Below are positions 44,684 to 52,409 of a DNA stretch of 64,000 nt, piece by piece. The translations under genes and the position numbers were made by a program. The DNA is from Porphyromonadaceae bacterium UBA7332. GTDB taxonomy: Bacteria > Bacteroidota > Bacteroidia > Bacteroidales > UBA7332. The stretch spans positions 1 through 64,000 of the forward strand of contig DKPO01000044.1 in the NCBI GenBank assembly GCA_002471225.1, in the 5' to 3' direction. A model generated the notes under the pieces. The model saw only the letters and a list, made by a program, of their open reading frames with translations. It did not search any database and had not been told where the DNA came from. How positions within the stretch are numbered: the stretch's first letter is position 1; the number at the start of each line of letters is the position of its first letter.

Positions 44684-46410
44684 TCGGTCATTAAACTTGG
44701 TCTGATTTCTTTTACTAACAACTGAATATATGAATTACCGTTGTAGTTATTTTCTTCGATTGTATAGACAATATCGAAAGGATTTAATCCCTTCACATAA
44801 TCGTTATGCTCATACATCCCGAATGCGATTGCATTCATGATATTCTCCGAATTGGTATCGATCAGTTCCAGTTTCAGGTGTTCCTGGTCTTTACCTACCA
44901 AACGGCTGGTTCCGTAGTCATAAACACGCTTTGTACAAAATACGGGTTTCTGATTATTCGGACCGAACGGGGCAAACTGCTTCAATACACGAAAGAATTT
45001 CGGTGTGATGTCGTGGAAGTTGATTACGGCATCGATCTCCAGTTGTGGAATCAATTGTTCGGGTTCGATATTGTCGGCAACATATTGCTCAAATCTTATG
45101 GTAAACTCTTCTACATTTTCTTCTTTCATGGAAAGTCCCGCGGCATAGGGGTGTCCGCCGAAATTTTCGAGCAAATCACGACACGATTCAAGTGCTTTAT
45201 AAATATCTATTCCCTGAATAGAGCGACACGAACCTGTAGCCAGTCCGTTTGAAAGAGTCAATACGACAGCCGGTTTATAATAAAGTTCCGTCAATCGTGA
45301 GGCTACGATACCGATTACGCCTTTGTGCCATCTGTCGTTGTAGATAACGATTGCTTTACGGCTTGCCAGACTTTTGCAATTTTCCAGAATGGAGTTAGCC
45401 TCTTCCGTCACGTTCTTATCCAGCTCTCTGCGCATATCGTTATATCCGTTCAGGCTTTCGCAGATGTCCTTTGCCTGCTGCATATCTTTCGAGATAAGCA
45501 AATCAACGGCTTCTTTACCGCATTGCATACGTCCCGAAGCGTTCAGACGCGGACCTATTTTAAAGATAACGTCGCTCAATGTAATTTCCCGATCGTTCAG
45601 ACTGCAACTGTTGATGATGCTTCTTATCCCGATGCTGGGATTGTTATTTAATTGTTTTAATCCGTAATAGGCCATGATCCGGTTCTCTCCGACGATAGGA
45701 ACAAGATCGGCAGCAATACTTACGGCCACAAATTCCAGTAGCGGATATAGCGATGCAAAATCAATTCCGTTACTGATCGCAAATGCCTGCATGAATTTAA
45801 ATCCTACACCGCATGCCGACAGATGAGAAAACGGATAACTGGCATCATCCCGCTTCGGATCCAGAATCGCCACCGCATTCGGTAGTACAGGATCCGGTTT
45901 ATGATGGTCACAAATGATAAAGTCAATTCCTTTGCGGTTGGCATAATCAATTTTTTCATTCGCTTTTATGCCGCAATCCAGAACGATGATTAACGAGAAG
46001 TCATTTTCGTGTGCAAAGTCAATCCCTTTATATGAAACTCCGTATCCCTCATCGCTGCGGTCCGGGATATAATAATCCAGGTTCGAATAATAGCTACGTA
46101 AGAATTTATAAACCAATGCGACCGACGTTGTGCCGTCCACATCGTAATCTCCGTAAATCAGAATTTTCTCTTTGCGTCCCATAGCTAAGTTAAGGCGATC
46201 TACCGCTTTGTCCATATCCTTCATCAGGAATGGATCGTGCAGATCCTGGAGTTGAGGACGAAAGAATTTTTTAGCCTCTTCAATAGAAGTGATACCTCTT
46301 TGCAAAAGAAGCTTACAGAGAATCGGGCTGATTCCAAGCTCTTTTGCCATGTGTTCGACTGTATTGTCAAATTCAGTCGGAGGCGTTAGAAATTTCCATT
46401 CATTACTCAT
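44680..46410 (-). CDS. recJ: Single-stranded-DNA-specific exonuclease RecJ
   Basis: 576 residues from MSNEWKFLTP; 13 more upstream codons are open but lack conservation character. The DHH phosphoesterase motif DYDVDG is at 88-93, DHH at 168-170, and FGGHPYAAGLSM is the DHHA1 motif. A C-terminal OB-like domain contains FAPFGPNNQKPVF. It degrades ssDNA 5' to 3'. Coupling with recQ through an ATGA overlap is functionally sensible, because RecQ unwinding feeds RecJ resection. Confidence 0.96.
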   Translation of the reverse strand: MSNEWKFLTPPTEFDNTVEHMAKELGISPILCKLLLQRGITSIEEAKKFFRPQLQDLHDPFLMKDMDKAVDRLNLAMGRKEKILIYGDYDVDGTTSVALVYKFLRSYYSNLDYYIPDRSDEGYGVSYKGIDFAHENDFSLIIVLDCGIKANEKIDYANRKGIDFIICDHHKPDPVLPNAVAILDPKRDDASYPFSHLSACGVGFKFMQAFAISNGIDFASLYPLLEFVAVSIAADLVPIVGENRIMAYYGLKQLNNNPSIGIRSIINSCSLNDREITLSDVIFKIGPRLNASGRMQCGKEAVDLLISKDMQQAKDICESLNGYNDMRRELDKNVTEEANSILENCKSLASRKAIVIYNDRWHKGVIGIVASRLTELYYKPAVVLTLSNGLATGSCRSIQGIDIYKALESCRDLLENFGGHPYAAGLSMKEENVEEFTIRFEQYVADNIEPEQLIPQLEIDAVINFHDITPKFFRVLKQFAPFGPNNQKPVFCTKRVYDYGTSRLVGKDQEHLKLELIDTNSENIMNAIAFGMYEHNDYVKGLNPFDIVYTIEENNYNGNSYIQLLVKEIRPSLMTE

Positions 46411-46644
46411 ATATTGTGTTTTCTTTTGTTTCCGGTCGAAAGGGGGCATTCCTCAAAAAGAATGATATCCACCCTATGCAAAGGTAACAGAATATCCAAA
46501 TTTTAGAACTATAACGAAAGAAAAAAGATTGTGAATTATAGAATCATTCTATTTTATGTTAAATGTTTTTTTCTCTTGATTGGCTCTTTTGGCTAATGTT
46601 TGTTTTTACGCTTAGTTTTTTGAGGATAGCTCAGCAAAATAGTC

Positions 46645-46652
46645 TATATTTG
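46645..46652 (+). promoter_or_regulatory. -7 box for the hexosaminidase gene
   Basis: TATATTTG fits TAnnTTTG, 32 bases before the ATG at 46685. A TTTG at 46619-46622 could be the -33 element, though the spacing (22) is slightly long. Confidence 0.55.
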
Positions 46653-46684
46653 AATTGAAATAATGAAAAGACTAGAGTATTATT

Positions 46685-48571
46685 ATGAAAAAACTAACTG
46701 TTTGTGCAGCCTTATTCTTCTTCTTTGGCTTAGTAAAAGCTACTGATAAACGTGTCGAATCGATGATACCGCAACCTCAGAAAATCGAGACGTTATCGTC
46801 CGTACATGTCAGGCCCCTGACGATGGATTCCCGGGTAAACGCTCGTTTGAAGTTGCCTTCGGATGAAGCGTACACGATTAAAATTACAAAAGATAAAATT
46901 GTAGTAAGAGCCAAAAGTAATCAGGGGTTGATTTGGGCAAACCGGACATTGGAACAGTTGAAAGACCCGAACGGATATTATCCGAGTGTATATATAGAGG
47001 ATTATCCTGCTTTCCCGATCAGAGGGTTTATGCACGATACGGGACGAAACTTTCTTCCGGTCGGACTTATTAAGAAGCATATTGATGTATTGAGTAAATA
47101 TAAAATAAATGTATTTCAGTGGCATCTGACTGACAATCCGGCCTGGCGAATCGAGTGTAAAGTTTATCCTGAGTTAAATGATCCCCGTTTCCAACGGAAA
47201 GGTCGCGATGAAGGTTCGTTTTACACCTATGATGAGATTCGCGATGTCATTGAATATGCTGCACAAAGAGGTGTACAGGTTGTTCCCGAAATAGATATGC
47301 CGGGGCATAGCCGCTTTTTTAATGATACTTTTGGTTTTTCGATGGACAGTCCGCAAGGACGTGCCGTTTTGGAGAAGTGTCTCGACGAATTCTTTACGGA
47401 GATTCCCGCCACACTTTGTCCCTATTTTCATATCGGTTCGGATGAGGTGCATATCAAAGATCCGAAAGGGTTTATGCAATGGGCTGAAAACCTCGTATCC
47501 CGATATAATCGTACACCCATAGCGTGGGACCCCGGCTTACCTTCGTCTGCTACAACCATTCGTCAGATCTGGAATGAAGCAGAAGGGGAAAATACCGTAG
47601 CGGCTCAGAAGCCCGGTAAGTTTCTGGATTCCTTTATGGGATATCTGAACTTTTATGATCCGGTATTATTTACCAATAAAATGTTTCTGCACAATCCCTG
47701 TGGCACAGGATTTGCAGATGAAAGAGCAACCGGAGGTGTTCTTTGTTTATGGAACGATGTCCGTAGTGATGATAAAAATAAACTCGAATTGCATAATGGG
47801 ATGATCAACGGTCTGTTACCTTTTGCGGAAAGATTCTGGAAGGGTGGGAGTGTCGGTCATACCGATCATTCGTGTTTAACGCCTGCTCCCGATACAAAAC
47901 CCGGCATTGCTTTACAGGAGTTCGAAGAACGTCTGGCTTTCCACAGAGATTCTCTGCTGACTGACTGTAATGTCAGATGGGTCGGTTCTGCCCCTATGCA
48001 ATGGGAGATTACGCTTCCTGCCCGAAGAGGTGCCGGTAAGGATACTCTTTCTAAGGTCAAAGCCTGGGGAGGTGTTATTGAGATGGATGCTTTATGCAAA
48101 AAACATAAGGTGAAAATGAGTCCCGTGATGGATGCATGGGCAACTACCCGAATCGAAGCACAAAGCGATACAACGATTTACGCCTGGATCGGGTATGAGG
48201 CAACAGCTCGTTCTAATCGTATTTCTAACGGAATCGGTTATCAGGGACTTTGGGAAAACGACGGACGATTCTTTGTGGAGGGTGTCGAGATTTTTCCTGC
48301 CGCACAATGGAAAGAGCCTGCTAAATACAGATATCATTACCATACCTGGCATAAACCCGAGGAAGAACAGCCCTTTACCGACGAACAGTTCTACTGGATG
48401 CGTCAACCTGTGTCGGTTCCGCTTAAAAAAGGTGTAAATACGATTGAAATGTATGTCCCGCGTGTTTTTGCAGGGCAGAGATGGACATTCGCTTTTATAC
48501 CTCTGACGGTCGATGGCGAAAAGGTGTCTGAAGTATCCGGAATACGTTTCCTTCAGTCGGAAGATAAATAA
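46685..48571 (+). CDS. Glycoside hydrolase family 20 beta-N-acetylhexosaminidase
   Basis: 628 residues. A signal peptide (ends VKAT) is followed by a GH20b-like N-terminal domain (~24-105) and a GH20 TIM barrel (~108-400). The barrel has GFMHDTGRNFLPVGLIKKHIDVLSKYKINVFQWHLTD, VPEIDMPGH and the catalytic pair D253-E254 in HIGSDEVH. A beta-rich C-terminal part (~430-628) may be a PA14- or carbohydrate-binding-like domain. The enzyme removes terminal GlcNAc/GalNAc from host or peptidoglycan glycans through substrate-assisted catalysis. No SusC/D pair adjoins it. The DUF4250 gene follows after 29 bases. Confidence 0.93.
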   Translation: MKKLTVCAALFFFFGLVKATDKRVESMIPQPQKIETLSSVHVRPLTMDSRVNARLKLPSDEAYTIKITKDKIVVRAKSNQGLIWANRTLEQLKDPNGYYPSVYIEDYPAFPIRGFMHDTGRNFLPVGLIKKHIDVLSKYKINVFQWHLTDNPAWRIECKVYPELNDPRFQRKGRDEGSFYTYDEIRDVIEYAAQRGVQVVPEIDMPGHSRFFNDTFGFSMDSPQGRAVLEKCLDEFFTEIPATLCPYFHIGSDEVHIKDPKGFMQWAENLVSRYNRTPIAWDPGLPSSATTIRQIWNEAEGENTVAAQKPGKFLDSFMGYLNFYDPVLFTNKMFLHNPCGTGFADERATGGVLCLWNDVRSDDKNKLELHNGMINGLLPFAERFWKGGSVGHTDHSCLTPAPDTKPGIALQEFEERLAFHRDSLLTDCNVRWVGSAPMQWEITLPARRGAGKDTLSKVKAWGGVIEMDALCKKHKVKMSPVMDAWATTRIEAQSDTTIYAWIGYEATARSNRISNGIGYQGLWENDGRFFVEGVEIFPAAQWKEPAKYRYHYHTWHKPEEEQPFTDEQFYWMRQPVSVPLKKGVNTIEMYVPRVFAGQRWTFAFIPLTVDGEKVSEVSGIRFLQSEDK

Positions 48572-48600
48572 ACTTATTATTTAATAATCAGATAGAAAAA

Positions 48601-48780
48601 ATGGATCAGTTACCTAAAGATGTTAATATGTTGTTCAGCTTTATCAATATGAAGCTTCGTGACTCTTATAGTTCATTGGATGCTTTATGCGATGATCTGA
48701 ATATCGACCCGAAAGAATTAATTGAAAAATTAGCTTCCGGCGGATTTGAATACAATGCAGAGTTAAATAAATTCTGGTAA
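48601..48780 (+). CDS. DUF4250 family small protein
   Basis: 59 residues, MDQLPKDVNMLFSFINMKLR...SLDALCDDLNIDPKELIEKLASGGFEYNAELNKFW. It matches the DUF4250 pattern (LPxDxxMLxSxINxKLRDxYxSLDxLCxDLxID, GFxYxxExNxF) along its entire length. Function unknown; the family is widespread in anaerobes. It lies 29 bases after the hexosaminidase gene and before a terminator. Confidence 0.88.
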   Translation: MDQLPKDVNMLFSFINMKLRDSYSSLDALCDDLNIDPKELIEKLASGGFEYNAELNKFW

Positions 48781-48818
48781 ATCTAAAATCCGGAGATCCC
48801 TTTCCGGATCTGCAAAAT

Positions 48819-48871
48819 AAAAAAAGTATTCTGTTGTTTGGTACGAATACCATCAGCAGAATGCTTTTTCG
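48819..48871. terminator. Bidirectional terminator between DUF4250 and the phage-like module
   Basis: A 13-bp stem (48821-48833 with 48857-48869, one G-T pair) carries a nested small hairpin in the loop and A/T runs outside. It can end transcription from both sides. Confidence 0.75.
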
Positions 48872-48901
48872 TTTCAGTTAACCGGTATGCTTGTTCTCTG
48901 C

Positions 48902-49381
48902 TCAGCCGCGCTTTCGTATCAGCAGTCCTGTCAGACAAAGAACAATTAATAGCATACAAATCAGTAAATAAACAGCAGAGAGTTGCTTTCTTTTCCCGAT
49001 GCTTTCTTCTTTTTGAGTAATCTCCGTTTGTTGCTCCAGTGCGAATCTTACCGTGTCACGATAACTCTCAATCCCGATCACACCCTCCGCATGTTTCGTC
49101 AGCGAGATTCCCCCTTTAGGATTAGTGTCGGTCCGGGATCGGATAGACTCGCCGACAGGCAACCGGCGGATCATATCTTCGGCAATCACCAATCGCTCCG
49201 TTTCAGGCAGCAGGATCACCTCTTGCCGCAGCCTCACTGTTTCGTGACTCACCGTCTTCTCCGACACCTTTTTGATGGAGTGACAGCTGATGCACCAAAG
49301 GACACTGATTCCTGTAGCGACAATCACTGATCCGCTCCGTAATCCGTTCCAAACGGCAAATCTTCCTCCGCAGTTTTCCAT
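48902..49381 (-). CDS. Lipoprotein/membrane protein, spanin-like, last gene of the phage-like module
   Basis: Up to 159 residues. The N-terminus overlaps the preceding gene by 179 bases in another frame. A hydrophobic stretch ending LWCISC (residues ~20-33) could be a lipoprotein signal or membrane anchor. A charged linker (ETVRLRQEVILLPETERLVIAEDMIRRL) follows, then a C-terminal membrane helix (LSAVYLLICMLLIVLCLTGLLI) and a basic tail. Embedded overlap with a single-pass partner next to a lysozyme recalls Rz/Rz1 spanins, but the C-terminal helix is atypical. A holin-like role is an alternative. Confidence 0.5.
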   Translation of the reverse strand: MENCGGRFAVWNGLRSGSVIVATGISVLWCISCHSIKKVSEKTVSHETVRLRQEVILLPETERLVIAEDMIRRLPVGESIRSRTDTNPKGGISLTKHAEGVIGIESYRDTVRFALEQQTEITQKEESIGKRKQLSAVYLLICMLLIVLCLTGLLIRKRG

Positions 49382-49550
49382 GTTCTATACTCTGATTTCT
49401 GATTAATTCCTTCAAATCCTCATACAATTCCCTGTAAACCGTATGCTCATCCTTGAGATCCTTCAGCCGCTCCCGTCTCCGGTTAATAAGCCAGGACAGG
49501 AGCGAAGCAATAAACCCCGAAGGCAATAAATACATCCAAAAATCTTTCAT
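49203..49550 (-). CDS. Single-pass membrane coiled-coil protein (i-spanin/holin-like)
   Basis: 115 residues. A short N-terminal membrane helix (FWMYLLPSGFIASLLSWLI) is followed by a long charged coiled coil (RRRERLKDLKDEHTVYRELYEDLKELIRNQSIEHGKLRRKICRLE) and a Cys-containing end (CRYRNQCPLV). This is the architecture of inner-membrane spanin subunits and of a Bacteroidales phage small protein family. It lies downstream of the endolysin gene, and its 3' half encodes the start of the 159-residue frame. Confidence 0.6.
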   Translation of the reverse strand: MKDFWMYLLPSGFIASLLSWLINRRRERLKDLKDEHTVYRELYEDLKELIRNQSIEHGKLRRKICRLERITERISDCRYRNQCPLVHQLSLHQKGVGEDGESRNSEAAARGDPAA

Positions 49551-49557
49551 TGTTTCG

Positions 49558-49611
49558 GTCGTTTAGTCGTTTAGTTGTTTATTCGTTTAGTTGCGGATGC
49601 GCGGATGCGGT
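49558..49611. repeat. 8-bp tandem repeats before the membrane-protein start
   Basis: GTCGTTTA occurs twice in a row (49558-49573), followed by GTTGTTTA and TTCGTTTA, then two copies of GCGGATGC. It lies just 5' (minus-strand sense) of the ATG at 49550, where copy-number change would alter the leader. Confidence 0.7.
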
Positions 49612-49668
49612 GATTTCAACAGCCGCAGACAATCAACAATGGCAAAGCCATGATCAACAGCGTAGCAA

Positions 49669-50109
49669 TCATCTCCCCGCATACAATTCCCTTTCCGCCT
49701 TTCGTCTTCTCACCAATCCGTTCACCATCTTGCCACCTGCGTACACCCATCGGTCAAACTGATCGGGGATTCCCCGCTCATTCGGATCCCGATTCACCAA
49801 AATCATCAACGTGGATTTTCTTAATGCTTCCGCCCCGATATTGAAACCTAATGAAACCAACGCATCCAGTTGATTTTGCTTTAACGGCACACGCAAAGCC
49901 TTCCTTAACATCTGCAATACCCGATTGCAATCCACCAACAGCCACTCCTCAGCCTGTTTTTGCGAGATCACCAAACCCGGCGTCACCTCCTTGCCCGTAT
50001 GTCCGTAACCAATTGTCCACACTCCGGCACTACAGGTATAAGCCTCTAAGCGGCATCCCTCAAACTTCTTAATCAAAGCAAGCCCATCGTTTGAAACCTT
50101 CATTTCCAT
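49669..50109 (-). CDS. Phage-type lysozyme (GH24 endolysin)
   Basis: 146 residues. GLALIKKFEGCRLEAYTCSAGVWTIGYGHTGKEV gives the catalytic glutamate E17, a cysteine C26 where T4 lysozyme has Asp, and T32. The E-9-C-6-T spacing equals that of the P1 Lyz endolysin. The C-terminal GH24 part is complete (LKQNQLDALVSLGFNIG; GLVRRRKAERELY). It cleaves the MurNAc-GlcNAc bond of peptidoglycan. No signal peptide or SAR helix is visible, so it would need a holin to reach the wall. Upstream is the HU-like gene (64-base gap). Confidence 0.92.
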   Translation of the reverse strand: MEMKVSNDGLALIKKFEGCRLEAYTCSAGVWTIGYGHTGKEVTPGLVISQKQAEEWLLVDCNRVLQMLRKALRVPLKQNQLDALVSLGFNIGAEALRKSTLMILVNRDPNERGIPDQFDRWVYAGGKMVNGLVRRRKAERELYAGR

Positions 50110-50173
50110 CCCTGTTTTTTTTAATAATTCCGTATTAAACTGACATTCACTTTCATCAGGAATAACTTACGGG

Positions 50174-50614
50174 TTATTCGCCCTGACCAGGACCTTCCCC
50201 TTCATCCGTATTTCCCGACTCACACGAAAGAGGCGAAACACGCTCCATTGGAGCCCGGTTTATACGATCCTTCAGGTCTGTATCCGGATAAAAACGAATA
50301 CTGTGTTTACGAATCAAATGCGGACCATACTCCTCCTTAGTTTCAGCCCCTGAACTGTTGACAGTCACACGAAAAGTCCCGATACCCTCCACTTTTACCG
50401 AATAACCCTCCGTAAGCAGCATCCCCATTTGCGTAGCCAGCGCATGAAGAACCAGCAACGTATCCGCCTTGCTTGCAGAAGAAGATTCAGTAATACGCTC
50501 AGCAATCCCTTTGATACCCATATGTCCGCGTTTCACTGCATTCGCATAAAACTTTTTAGGTGCAGTACGATCCTGAGGGTTAATTCTTTCGATTACATGA
50601 TACTTGATAGCCAT
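50174..50614 (-). CDS. HU-like DNA-binding protein (Bacteroidales HU-HIG type)
   Basis: 146 residues. MAIKYHVIERINPQDRTAPKKFYANAVKRGHMGIKGIAERI...LLVLHALATQMGMLLTEGYSVKVEGIGTFRVTVNS is the extended HU/IHF-like fold common in Bacteroidales accessory cassettes. A Glu/Gly-rich disordered tail follows. It bends DNA as a dimer. A TATCTTTG -7 box (minus strand, 50672-50679) lies ~58 bases before the ATG. It shares the strand with the lysozyme gene. Confidence 0.85.
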   Translation of the reverse strand: MAIKYHVIERINPQDRTAPKKFYANAVKRGHMGIKGIAERITESSSASKADTLLVLHALATQMGMLLTEGYSVKVEGIGTFRVTVNSSGAETKEEYGPHLIRKHSIRFYPDTDLKDRINRAPMERVSPLSCESGNTDEGEGPGQGE

Positions 50615-50671
50615 AATTTCCTTGTTTTAAGATGAATAAATGATTAAACCCCTTATCCGGATGAGGTGAAA

Positions 50672-50679
50672 CAAAGATA
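50672..50679 (-). promoter_or_regulatory. -7 box for the HU/lysozyme unit
   Basis: The reverse complement reads TATCTTTG (TAnnTTTG). The 10-bp repeats begin 20 bases upstream, over the -33 position, where no TTTG is seen. Confidence 0.5.
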
Positions 50680-50699
50680 CGCTGACCTCTTACTGCGAA

Positions 50700-50729
50700 T
50701 GTGATCTGGTGTGACTTGGCGTGATTTAG
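50700..50729. repeat. Three 10-bp direct repeats over a promoter
   Basis: TGTGATCTGG, TGTGACTTGG and CGTGATTTAG lie head to tail. The 10-bp period places each copy on the same face of the helix, as in cooperative activator or repressor sites. Confidence 0.5.
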
Positions 50730-50884
50730 TGAGGAGAATTTAGAATATTTCACATAGAATGAACGTTATCTGTATTTGCCTGGGTCGTCCATCCAAAAGA
50801 TGTTTTATCTGACTTAGGAAATTTACTTCTTTCTAAGGCGAATAGGTTTTAGTCAAATTCGAATATTGTAGGATTGTGGATTCC

Positions 50885-50909
50885 GGATGGGCACAAGGTC
50901 CATCCCTAC
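50885..50909 (-). repeat. REP-like palindrome with GTAG head
   Basis: On the minus strand, GTAG (complement of 50906-50909) is followed by GGATGG, nine loop bases and CCATCC. It shares the GTAG-plus-GG-stem layout with the element at 22073-22102. It is not a terminator, since no T-run follows. Confidence 0.4.
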
Positions 50910-51014
50910 GACCCATCCGTGTTTCAAAACCAACGAAATGTATAATCACTCATACAAATGTTTGATCCGCTTATCGATTTGATTAAATTCGATAGCCGTA
51001 CAATATTAAATTCC

Positions 51015-52409
51015 CTACACCCAAAATTCGGTCATGGTATCGTTGTGTCTGATCCAGACCTCACTGCTGTTTCCGTTTCGGTTCTTGACTAAATCCACGA
51101 GCATTTTACCTTTATCGTCATCGTGGCGCGAATAATAAAACGGACGATAGAGCATCAGGACTGTGTCGGCATCCTGTTCGATCGAACCCGAATCGCGGAG
51201 GTCGGACATGAGGGGACGCTTGTTGTCACGCCTTTCGTTGCTACGATTCAATTGCGAAAGGAGGATGATGGGGATTTCCAGCTCCTTCGAAAGGATTTTC
51301 AGTTCTCTGGTAACGGCTGCGACTTCCTGCTCGCGGTTGTAATTACGGTTCTTATGACGCATATCGATCAGTTGGAGGTAATCGATAAACAGGATATCGA
51401 GACCGGTTTTGTTTTTCATTTTTAAGGCCACGTTGCGAATCTGAGCGATGGATTGCAACGGTGTATCGTTGATGTATAACGGAAGATCTACCAATGAATC
51501 CGAGACTGTTTCGAGAGTGCGGATTCCCGTATCGTCGAGAATACCCAACCGGAATTCACCCGCATCGACTCCCGATTGTCCTTGCAGAATACGCCCGCCG
51601 ATCTGAACCGCATCCATTTCGAGCGAAAAGATGAGGGCCTTTTTTTCTTTGCGTACCGCCTGTAAAGCCAGGTGAAGAATAAATGAAGTTTTACCCATGC
51701 CCGGACGTGCGGCTATCACATTCAGCGTGGATTGATCCCATCCGCCGATCAGAAAGTCCAGCTTGTCGATTCCCGACGAAATACCCGGTAACTCATTCCC
51801 TGCCGAGCGGGTCTGCCGTTGATAATACTTTTCAAATACTTGCGGAATCAACTCCTTCATGCTCAGCGTTCGTTCCTGAGCATACATCTGCTGCATCATG
51901 AATCCGTTCAGCTTTTGCAGGTCCGTGATCAATTCCTCCGGATCTGTCGACTCATCGTATGCAATCTCGATCATCTCCGAGCTGCGACGAATGAATTCGC
52001 GCATCAGATATTTTTGCTTAACGATCATCAGGTGGTAATCGAAATTACCTACCGAGGCAACCTGCGAACTCAGTAAAGTCACAAAATAAGCCCCGTTCAT
52101 AGCAACCGTCCGTTCCGTATCCAGACGCATCATTTCCTGTGCCAGCAAGAGGATATCGCATGCTTTGAAGCGTGCCATTACCGACACGATAGCTTCGAAC
52201 ACGAACTGATGTTCGGTTTTGTAAAACATATCAGCCTCCATTTGCAGGATGCCCTTTTCGGCAGCCGATTTTTCAAGTATCATCGCCCCCAGAACGATTT
52301 CTTCCAAATCGACGGCGCTTGGCAGCAAGATCCTTGAGTTGTCGGTCGATTTCGCTTTCGGGTTGTTCGTTGAGTTGTTCCGGGGCTGATGGTTTGCATG
52401 ATTTTCCAT
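51015..52409 (-). CDS. Replicative DNA helicase, DnaB-like (phage/accessory copy)
   Basis: 464 residues. The N-terminal DnaB domain (AVDLEEIVLGAMILEKSAAEKG) is followed by the RecA-type core: Walker A ARPGMGKT (234-241), LIFSLEMDAVQIGGRIL, Walker B DILFIDYLQLI and LLSQLNRSNERRDNKRPLMSDLRDSGSIEQDADTVLMLYRP. The first ~30 residues (Asn-rich) overlap the upstream replication gene by 137 bases in another frame. The conserved PSAVDLEEIVLG lies close to that start, so the overlap seems real. Its position among phage-type genes suggests an element-borne rather than chromosomal replicative helicase. Confidence 0.92.
   Translation of the reverse strand: MENHANHQPRNNSTNNPKAKSTDNSRILLPSAVDLEEIVLGAMILEKSAAEKGILQMEADMFYKTEHQFVFEAIVSVMARFKACDILLLAQEMMRLDTERTVAMNGAYFVTLLSSQVASVGNFDYHLMIVKQKYLMREFIRRSSEMIEIAYDESTDPEELITDLQKLNGFMMQQMYAQERTLSMKELIPQVFEKYYQRQTRSAGNELPGISSGIDKLDFLIGGWDQSTLNVIAARPGMGKTSFILHLALQAVRKEKKALIFSLEMDAVQIGGRILQGQSGVDAGEFRLGILDDTGIRTLETVSDSLVDLPLYINDTPLQSIAQIRNVALKMKNKTGLDILFIDYLQLIDMRHKNRNYNREQEVAAVTRELKILSKELEIPIILLSQLNRSNERRDNKRPLMSDLRDSGSIEQDADTVLMLYRPFYYSRHDDDKGKMLVDLVKNRNGNSSEVWIRHNDTMTEFWV

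Larger units (their letters stand above)
50615..51014. other. Repeat-rich control region of the HU-lysozyme transcript
   Basis: No gene in 400 bases. It holds a minus-strand -7 box at 50672-50679 and three 10-bp near-repeats at 50700-50729. A GTAG-headed palindrome lies at 50885-50909, and the DnaB-like gene ends at 51015. These divide the phage-like module into two transcription units. Confidence 0.6.

Noticed and set aside
44806..45667. Plus-strand frames of up to 148 codons inside recJ
   Set aside because: They are antisense to clear RecJ motifs; no independent evidence.
46685..48571. Possible T9SS cargo status of the hexosaminidase
   Set aside because: The C-terminus (SEVSGIRFLQSEDK) lacks the conserved T9SS C-terminal signal motifs.
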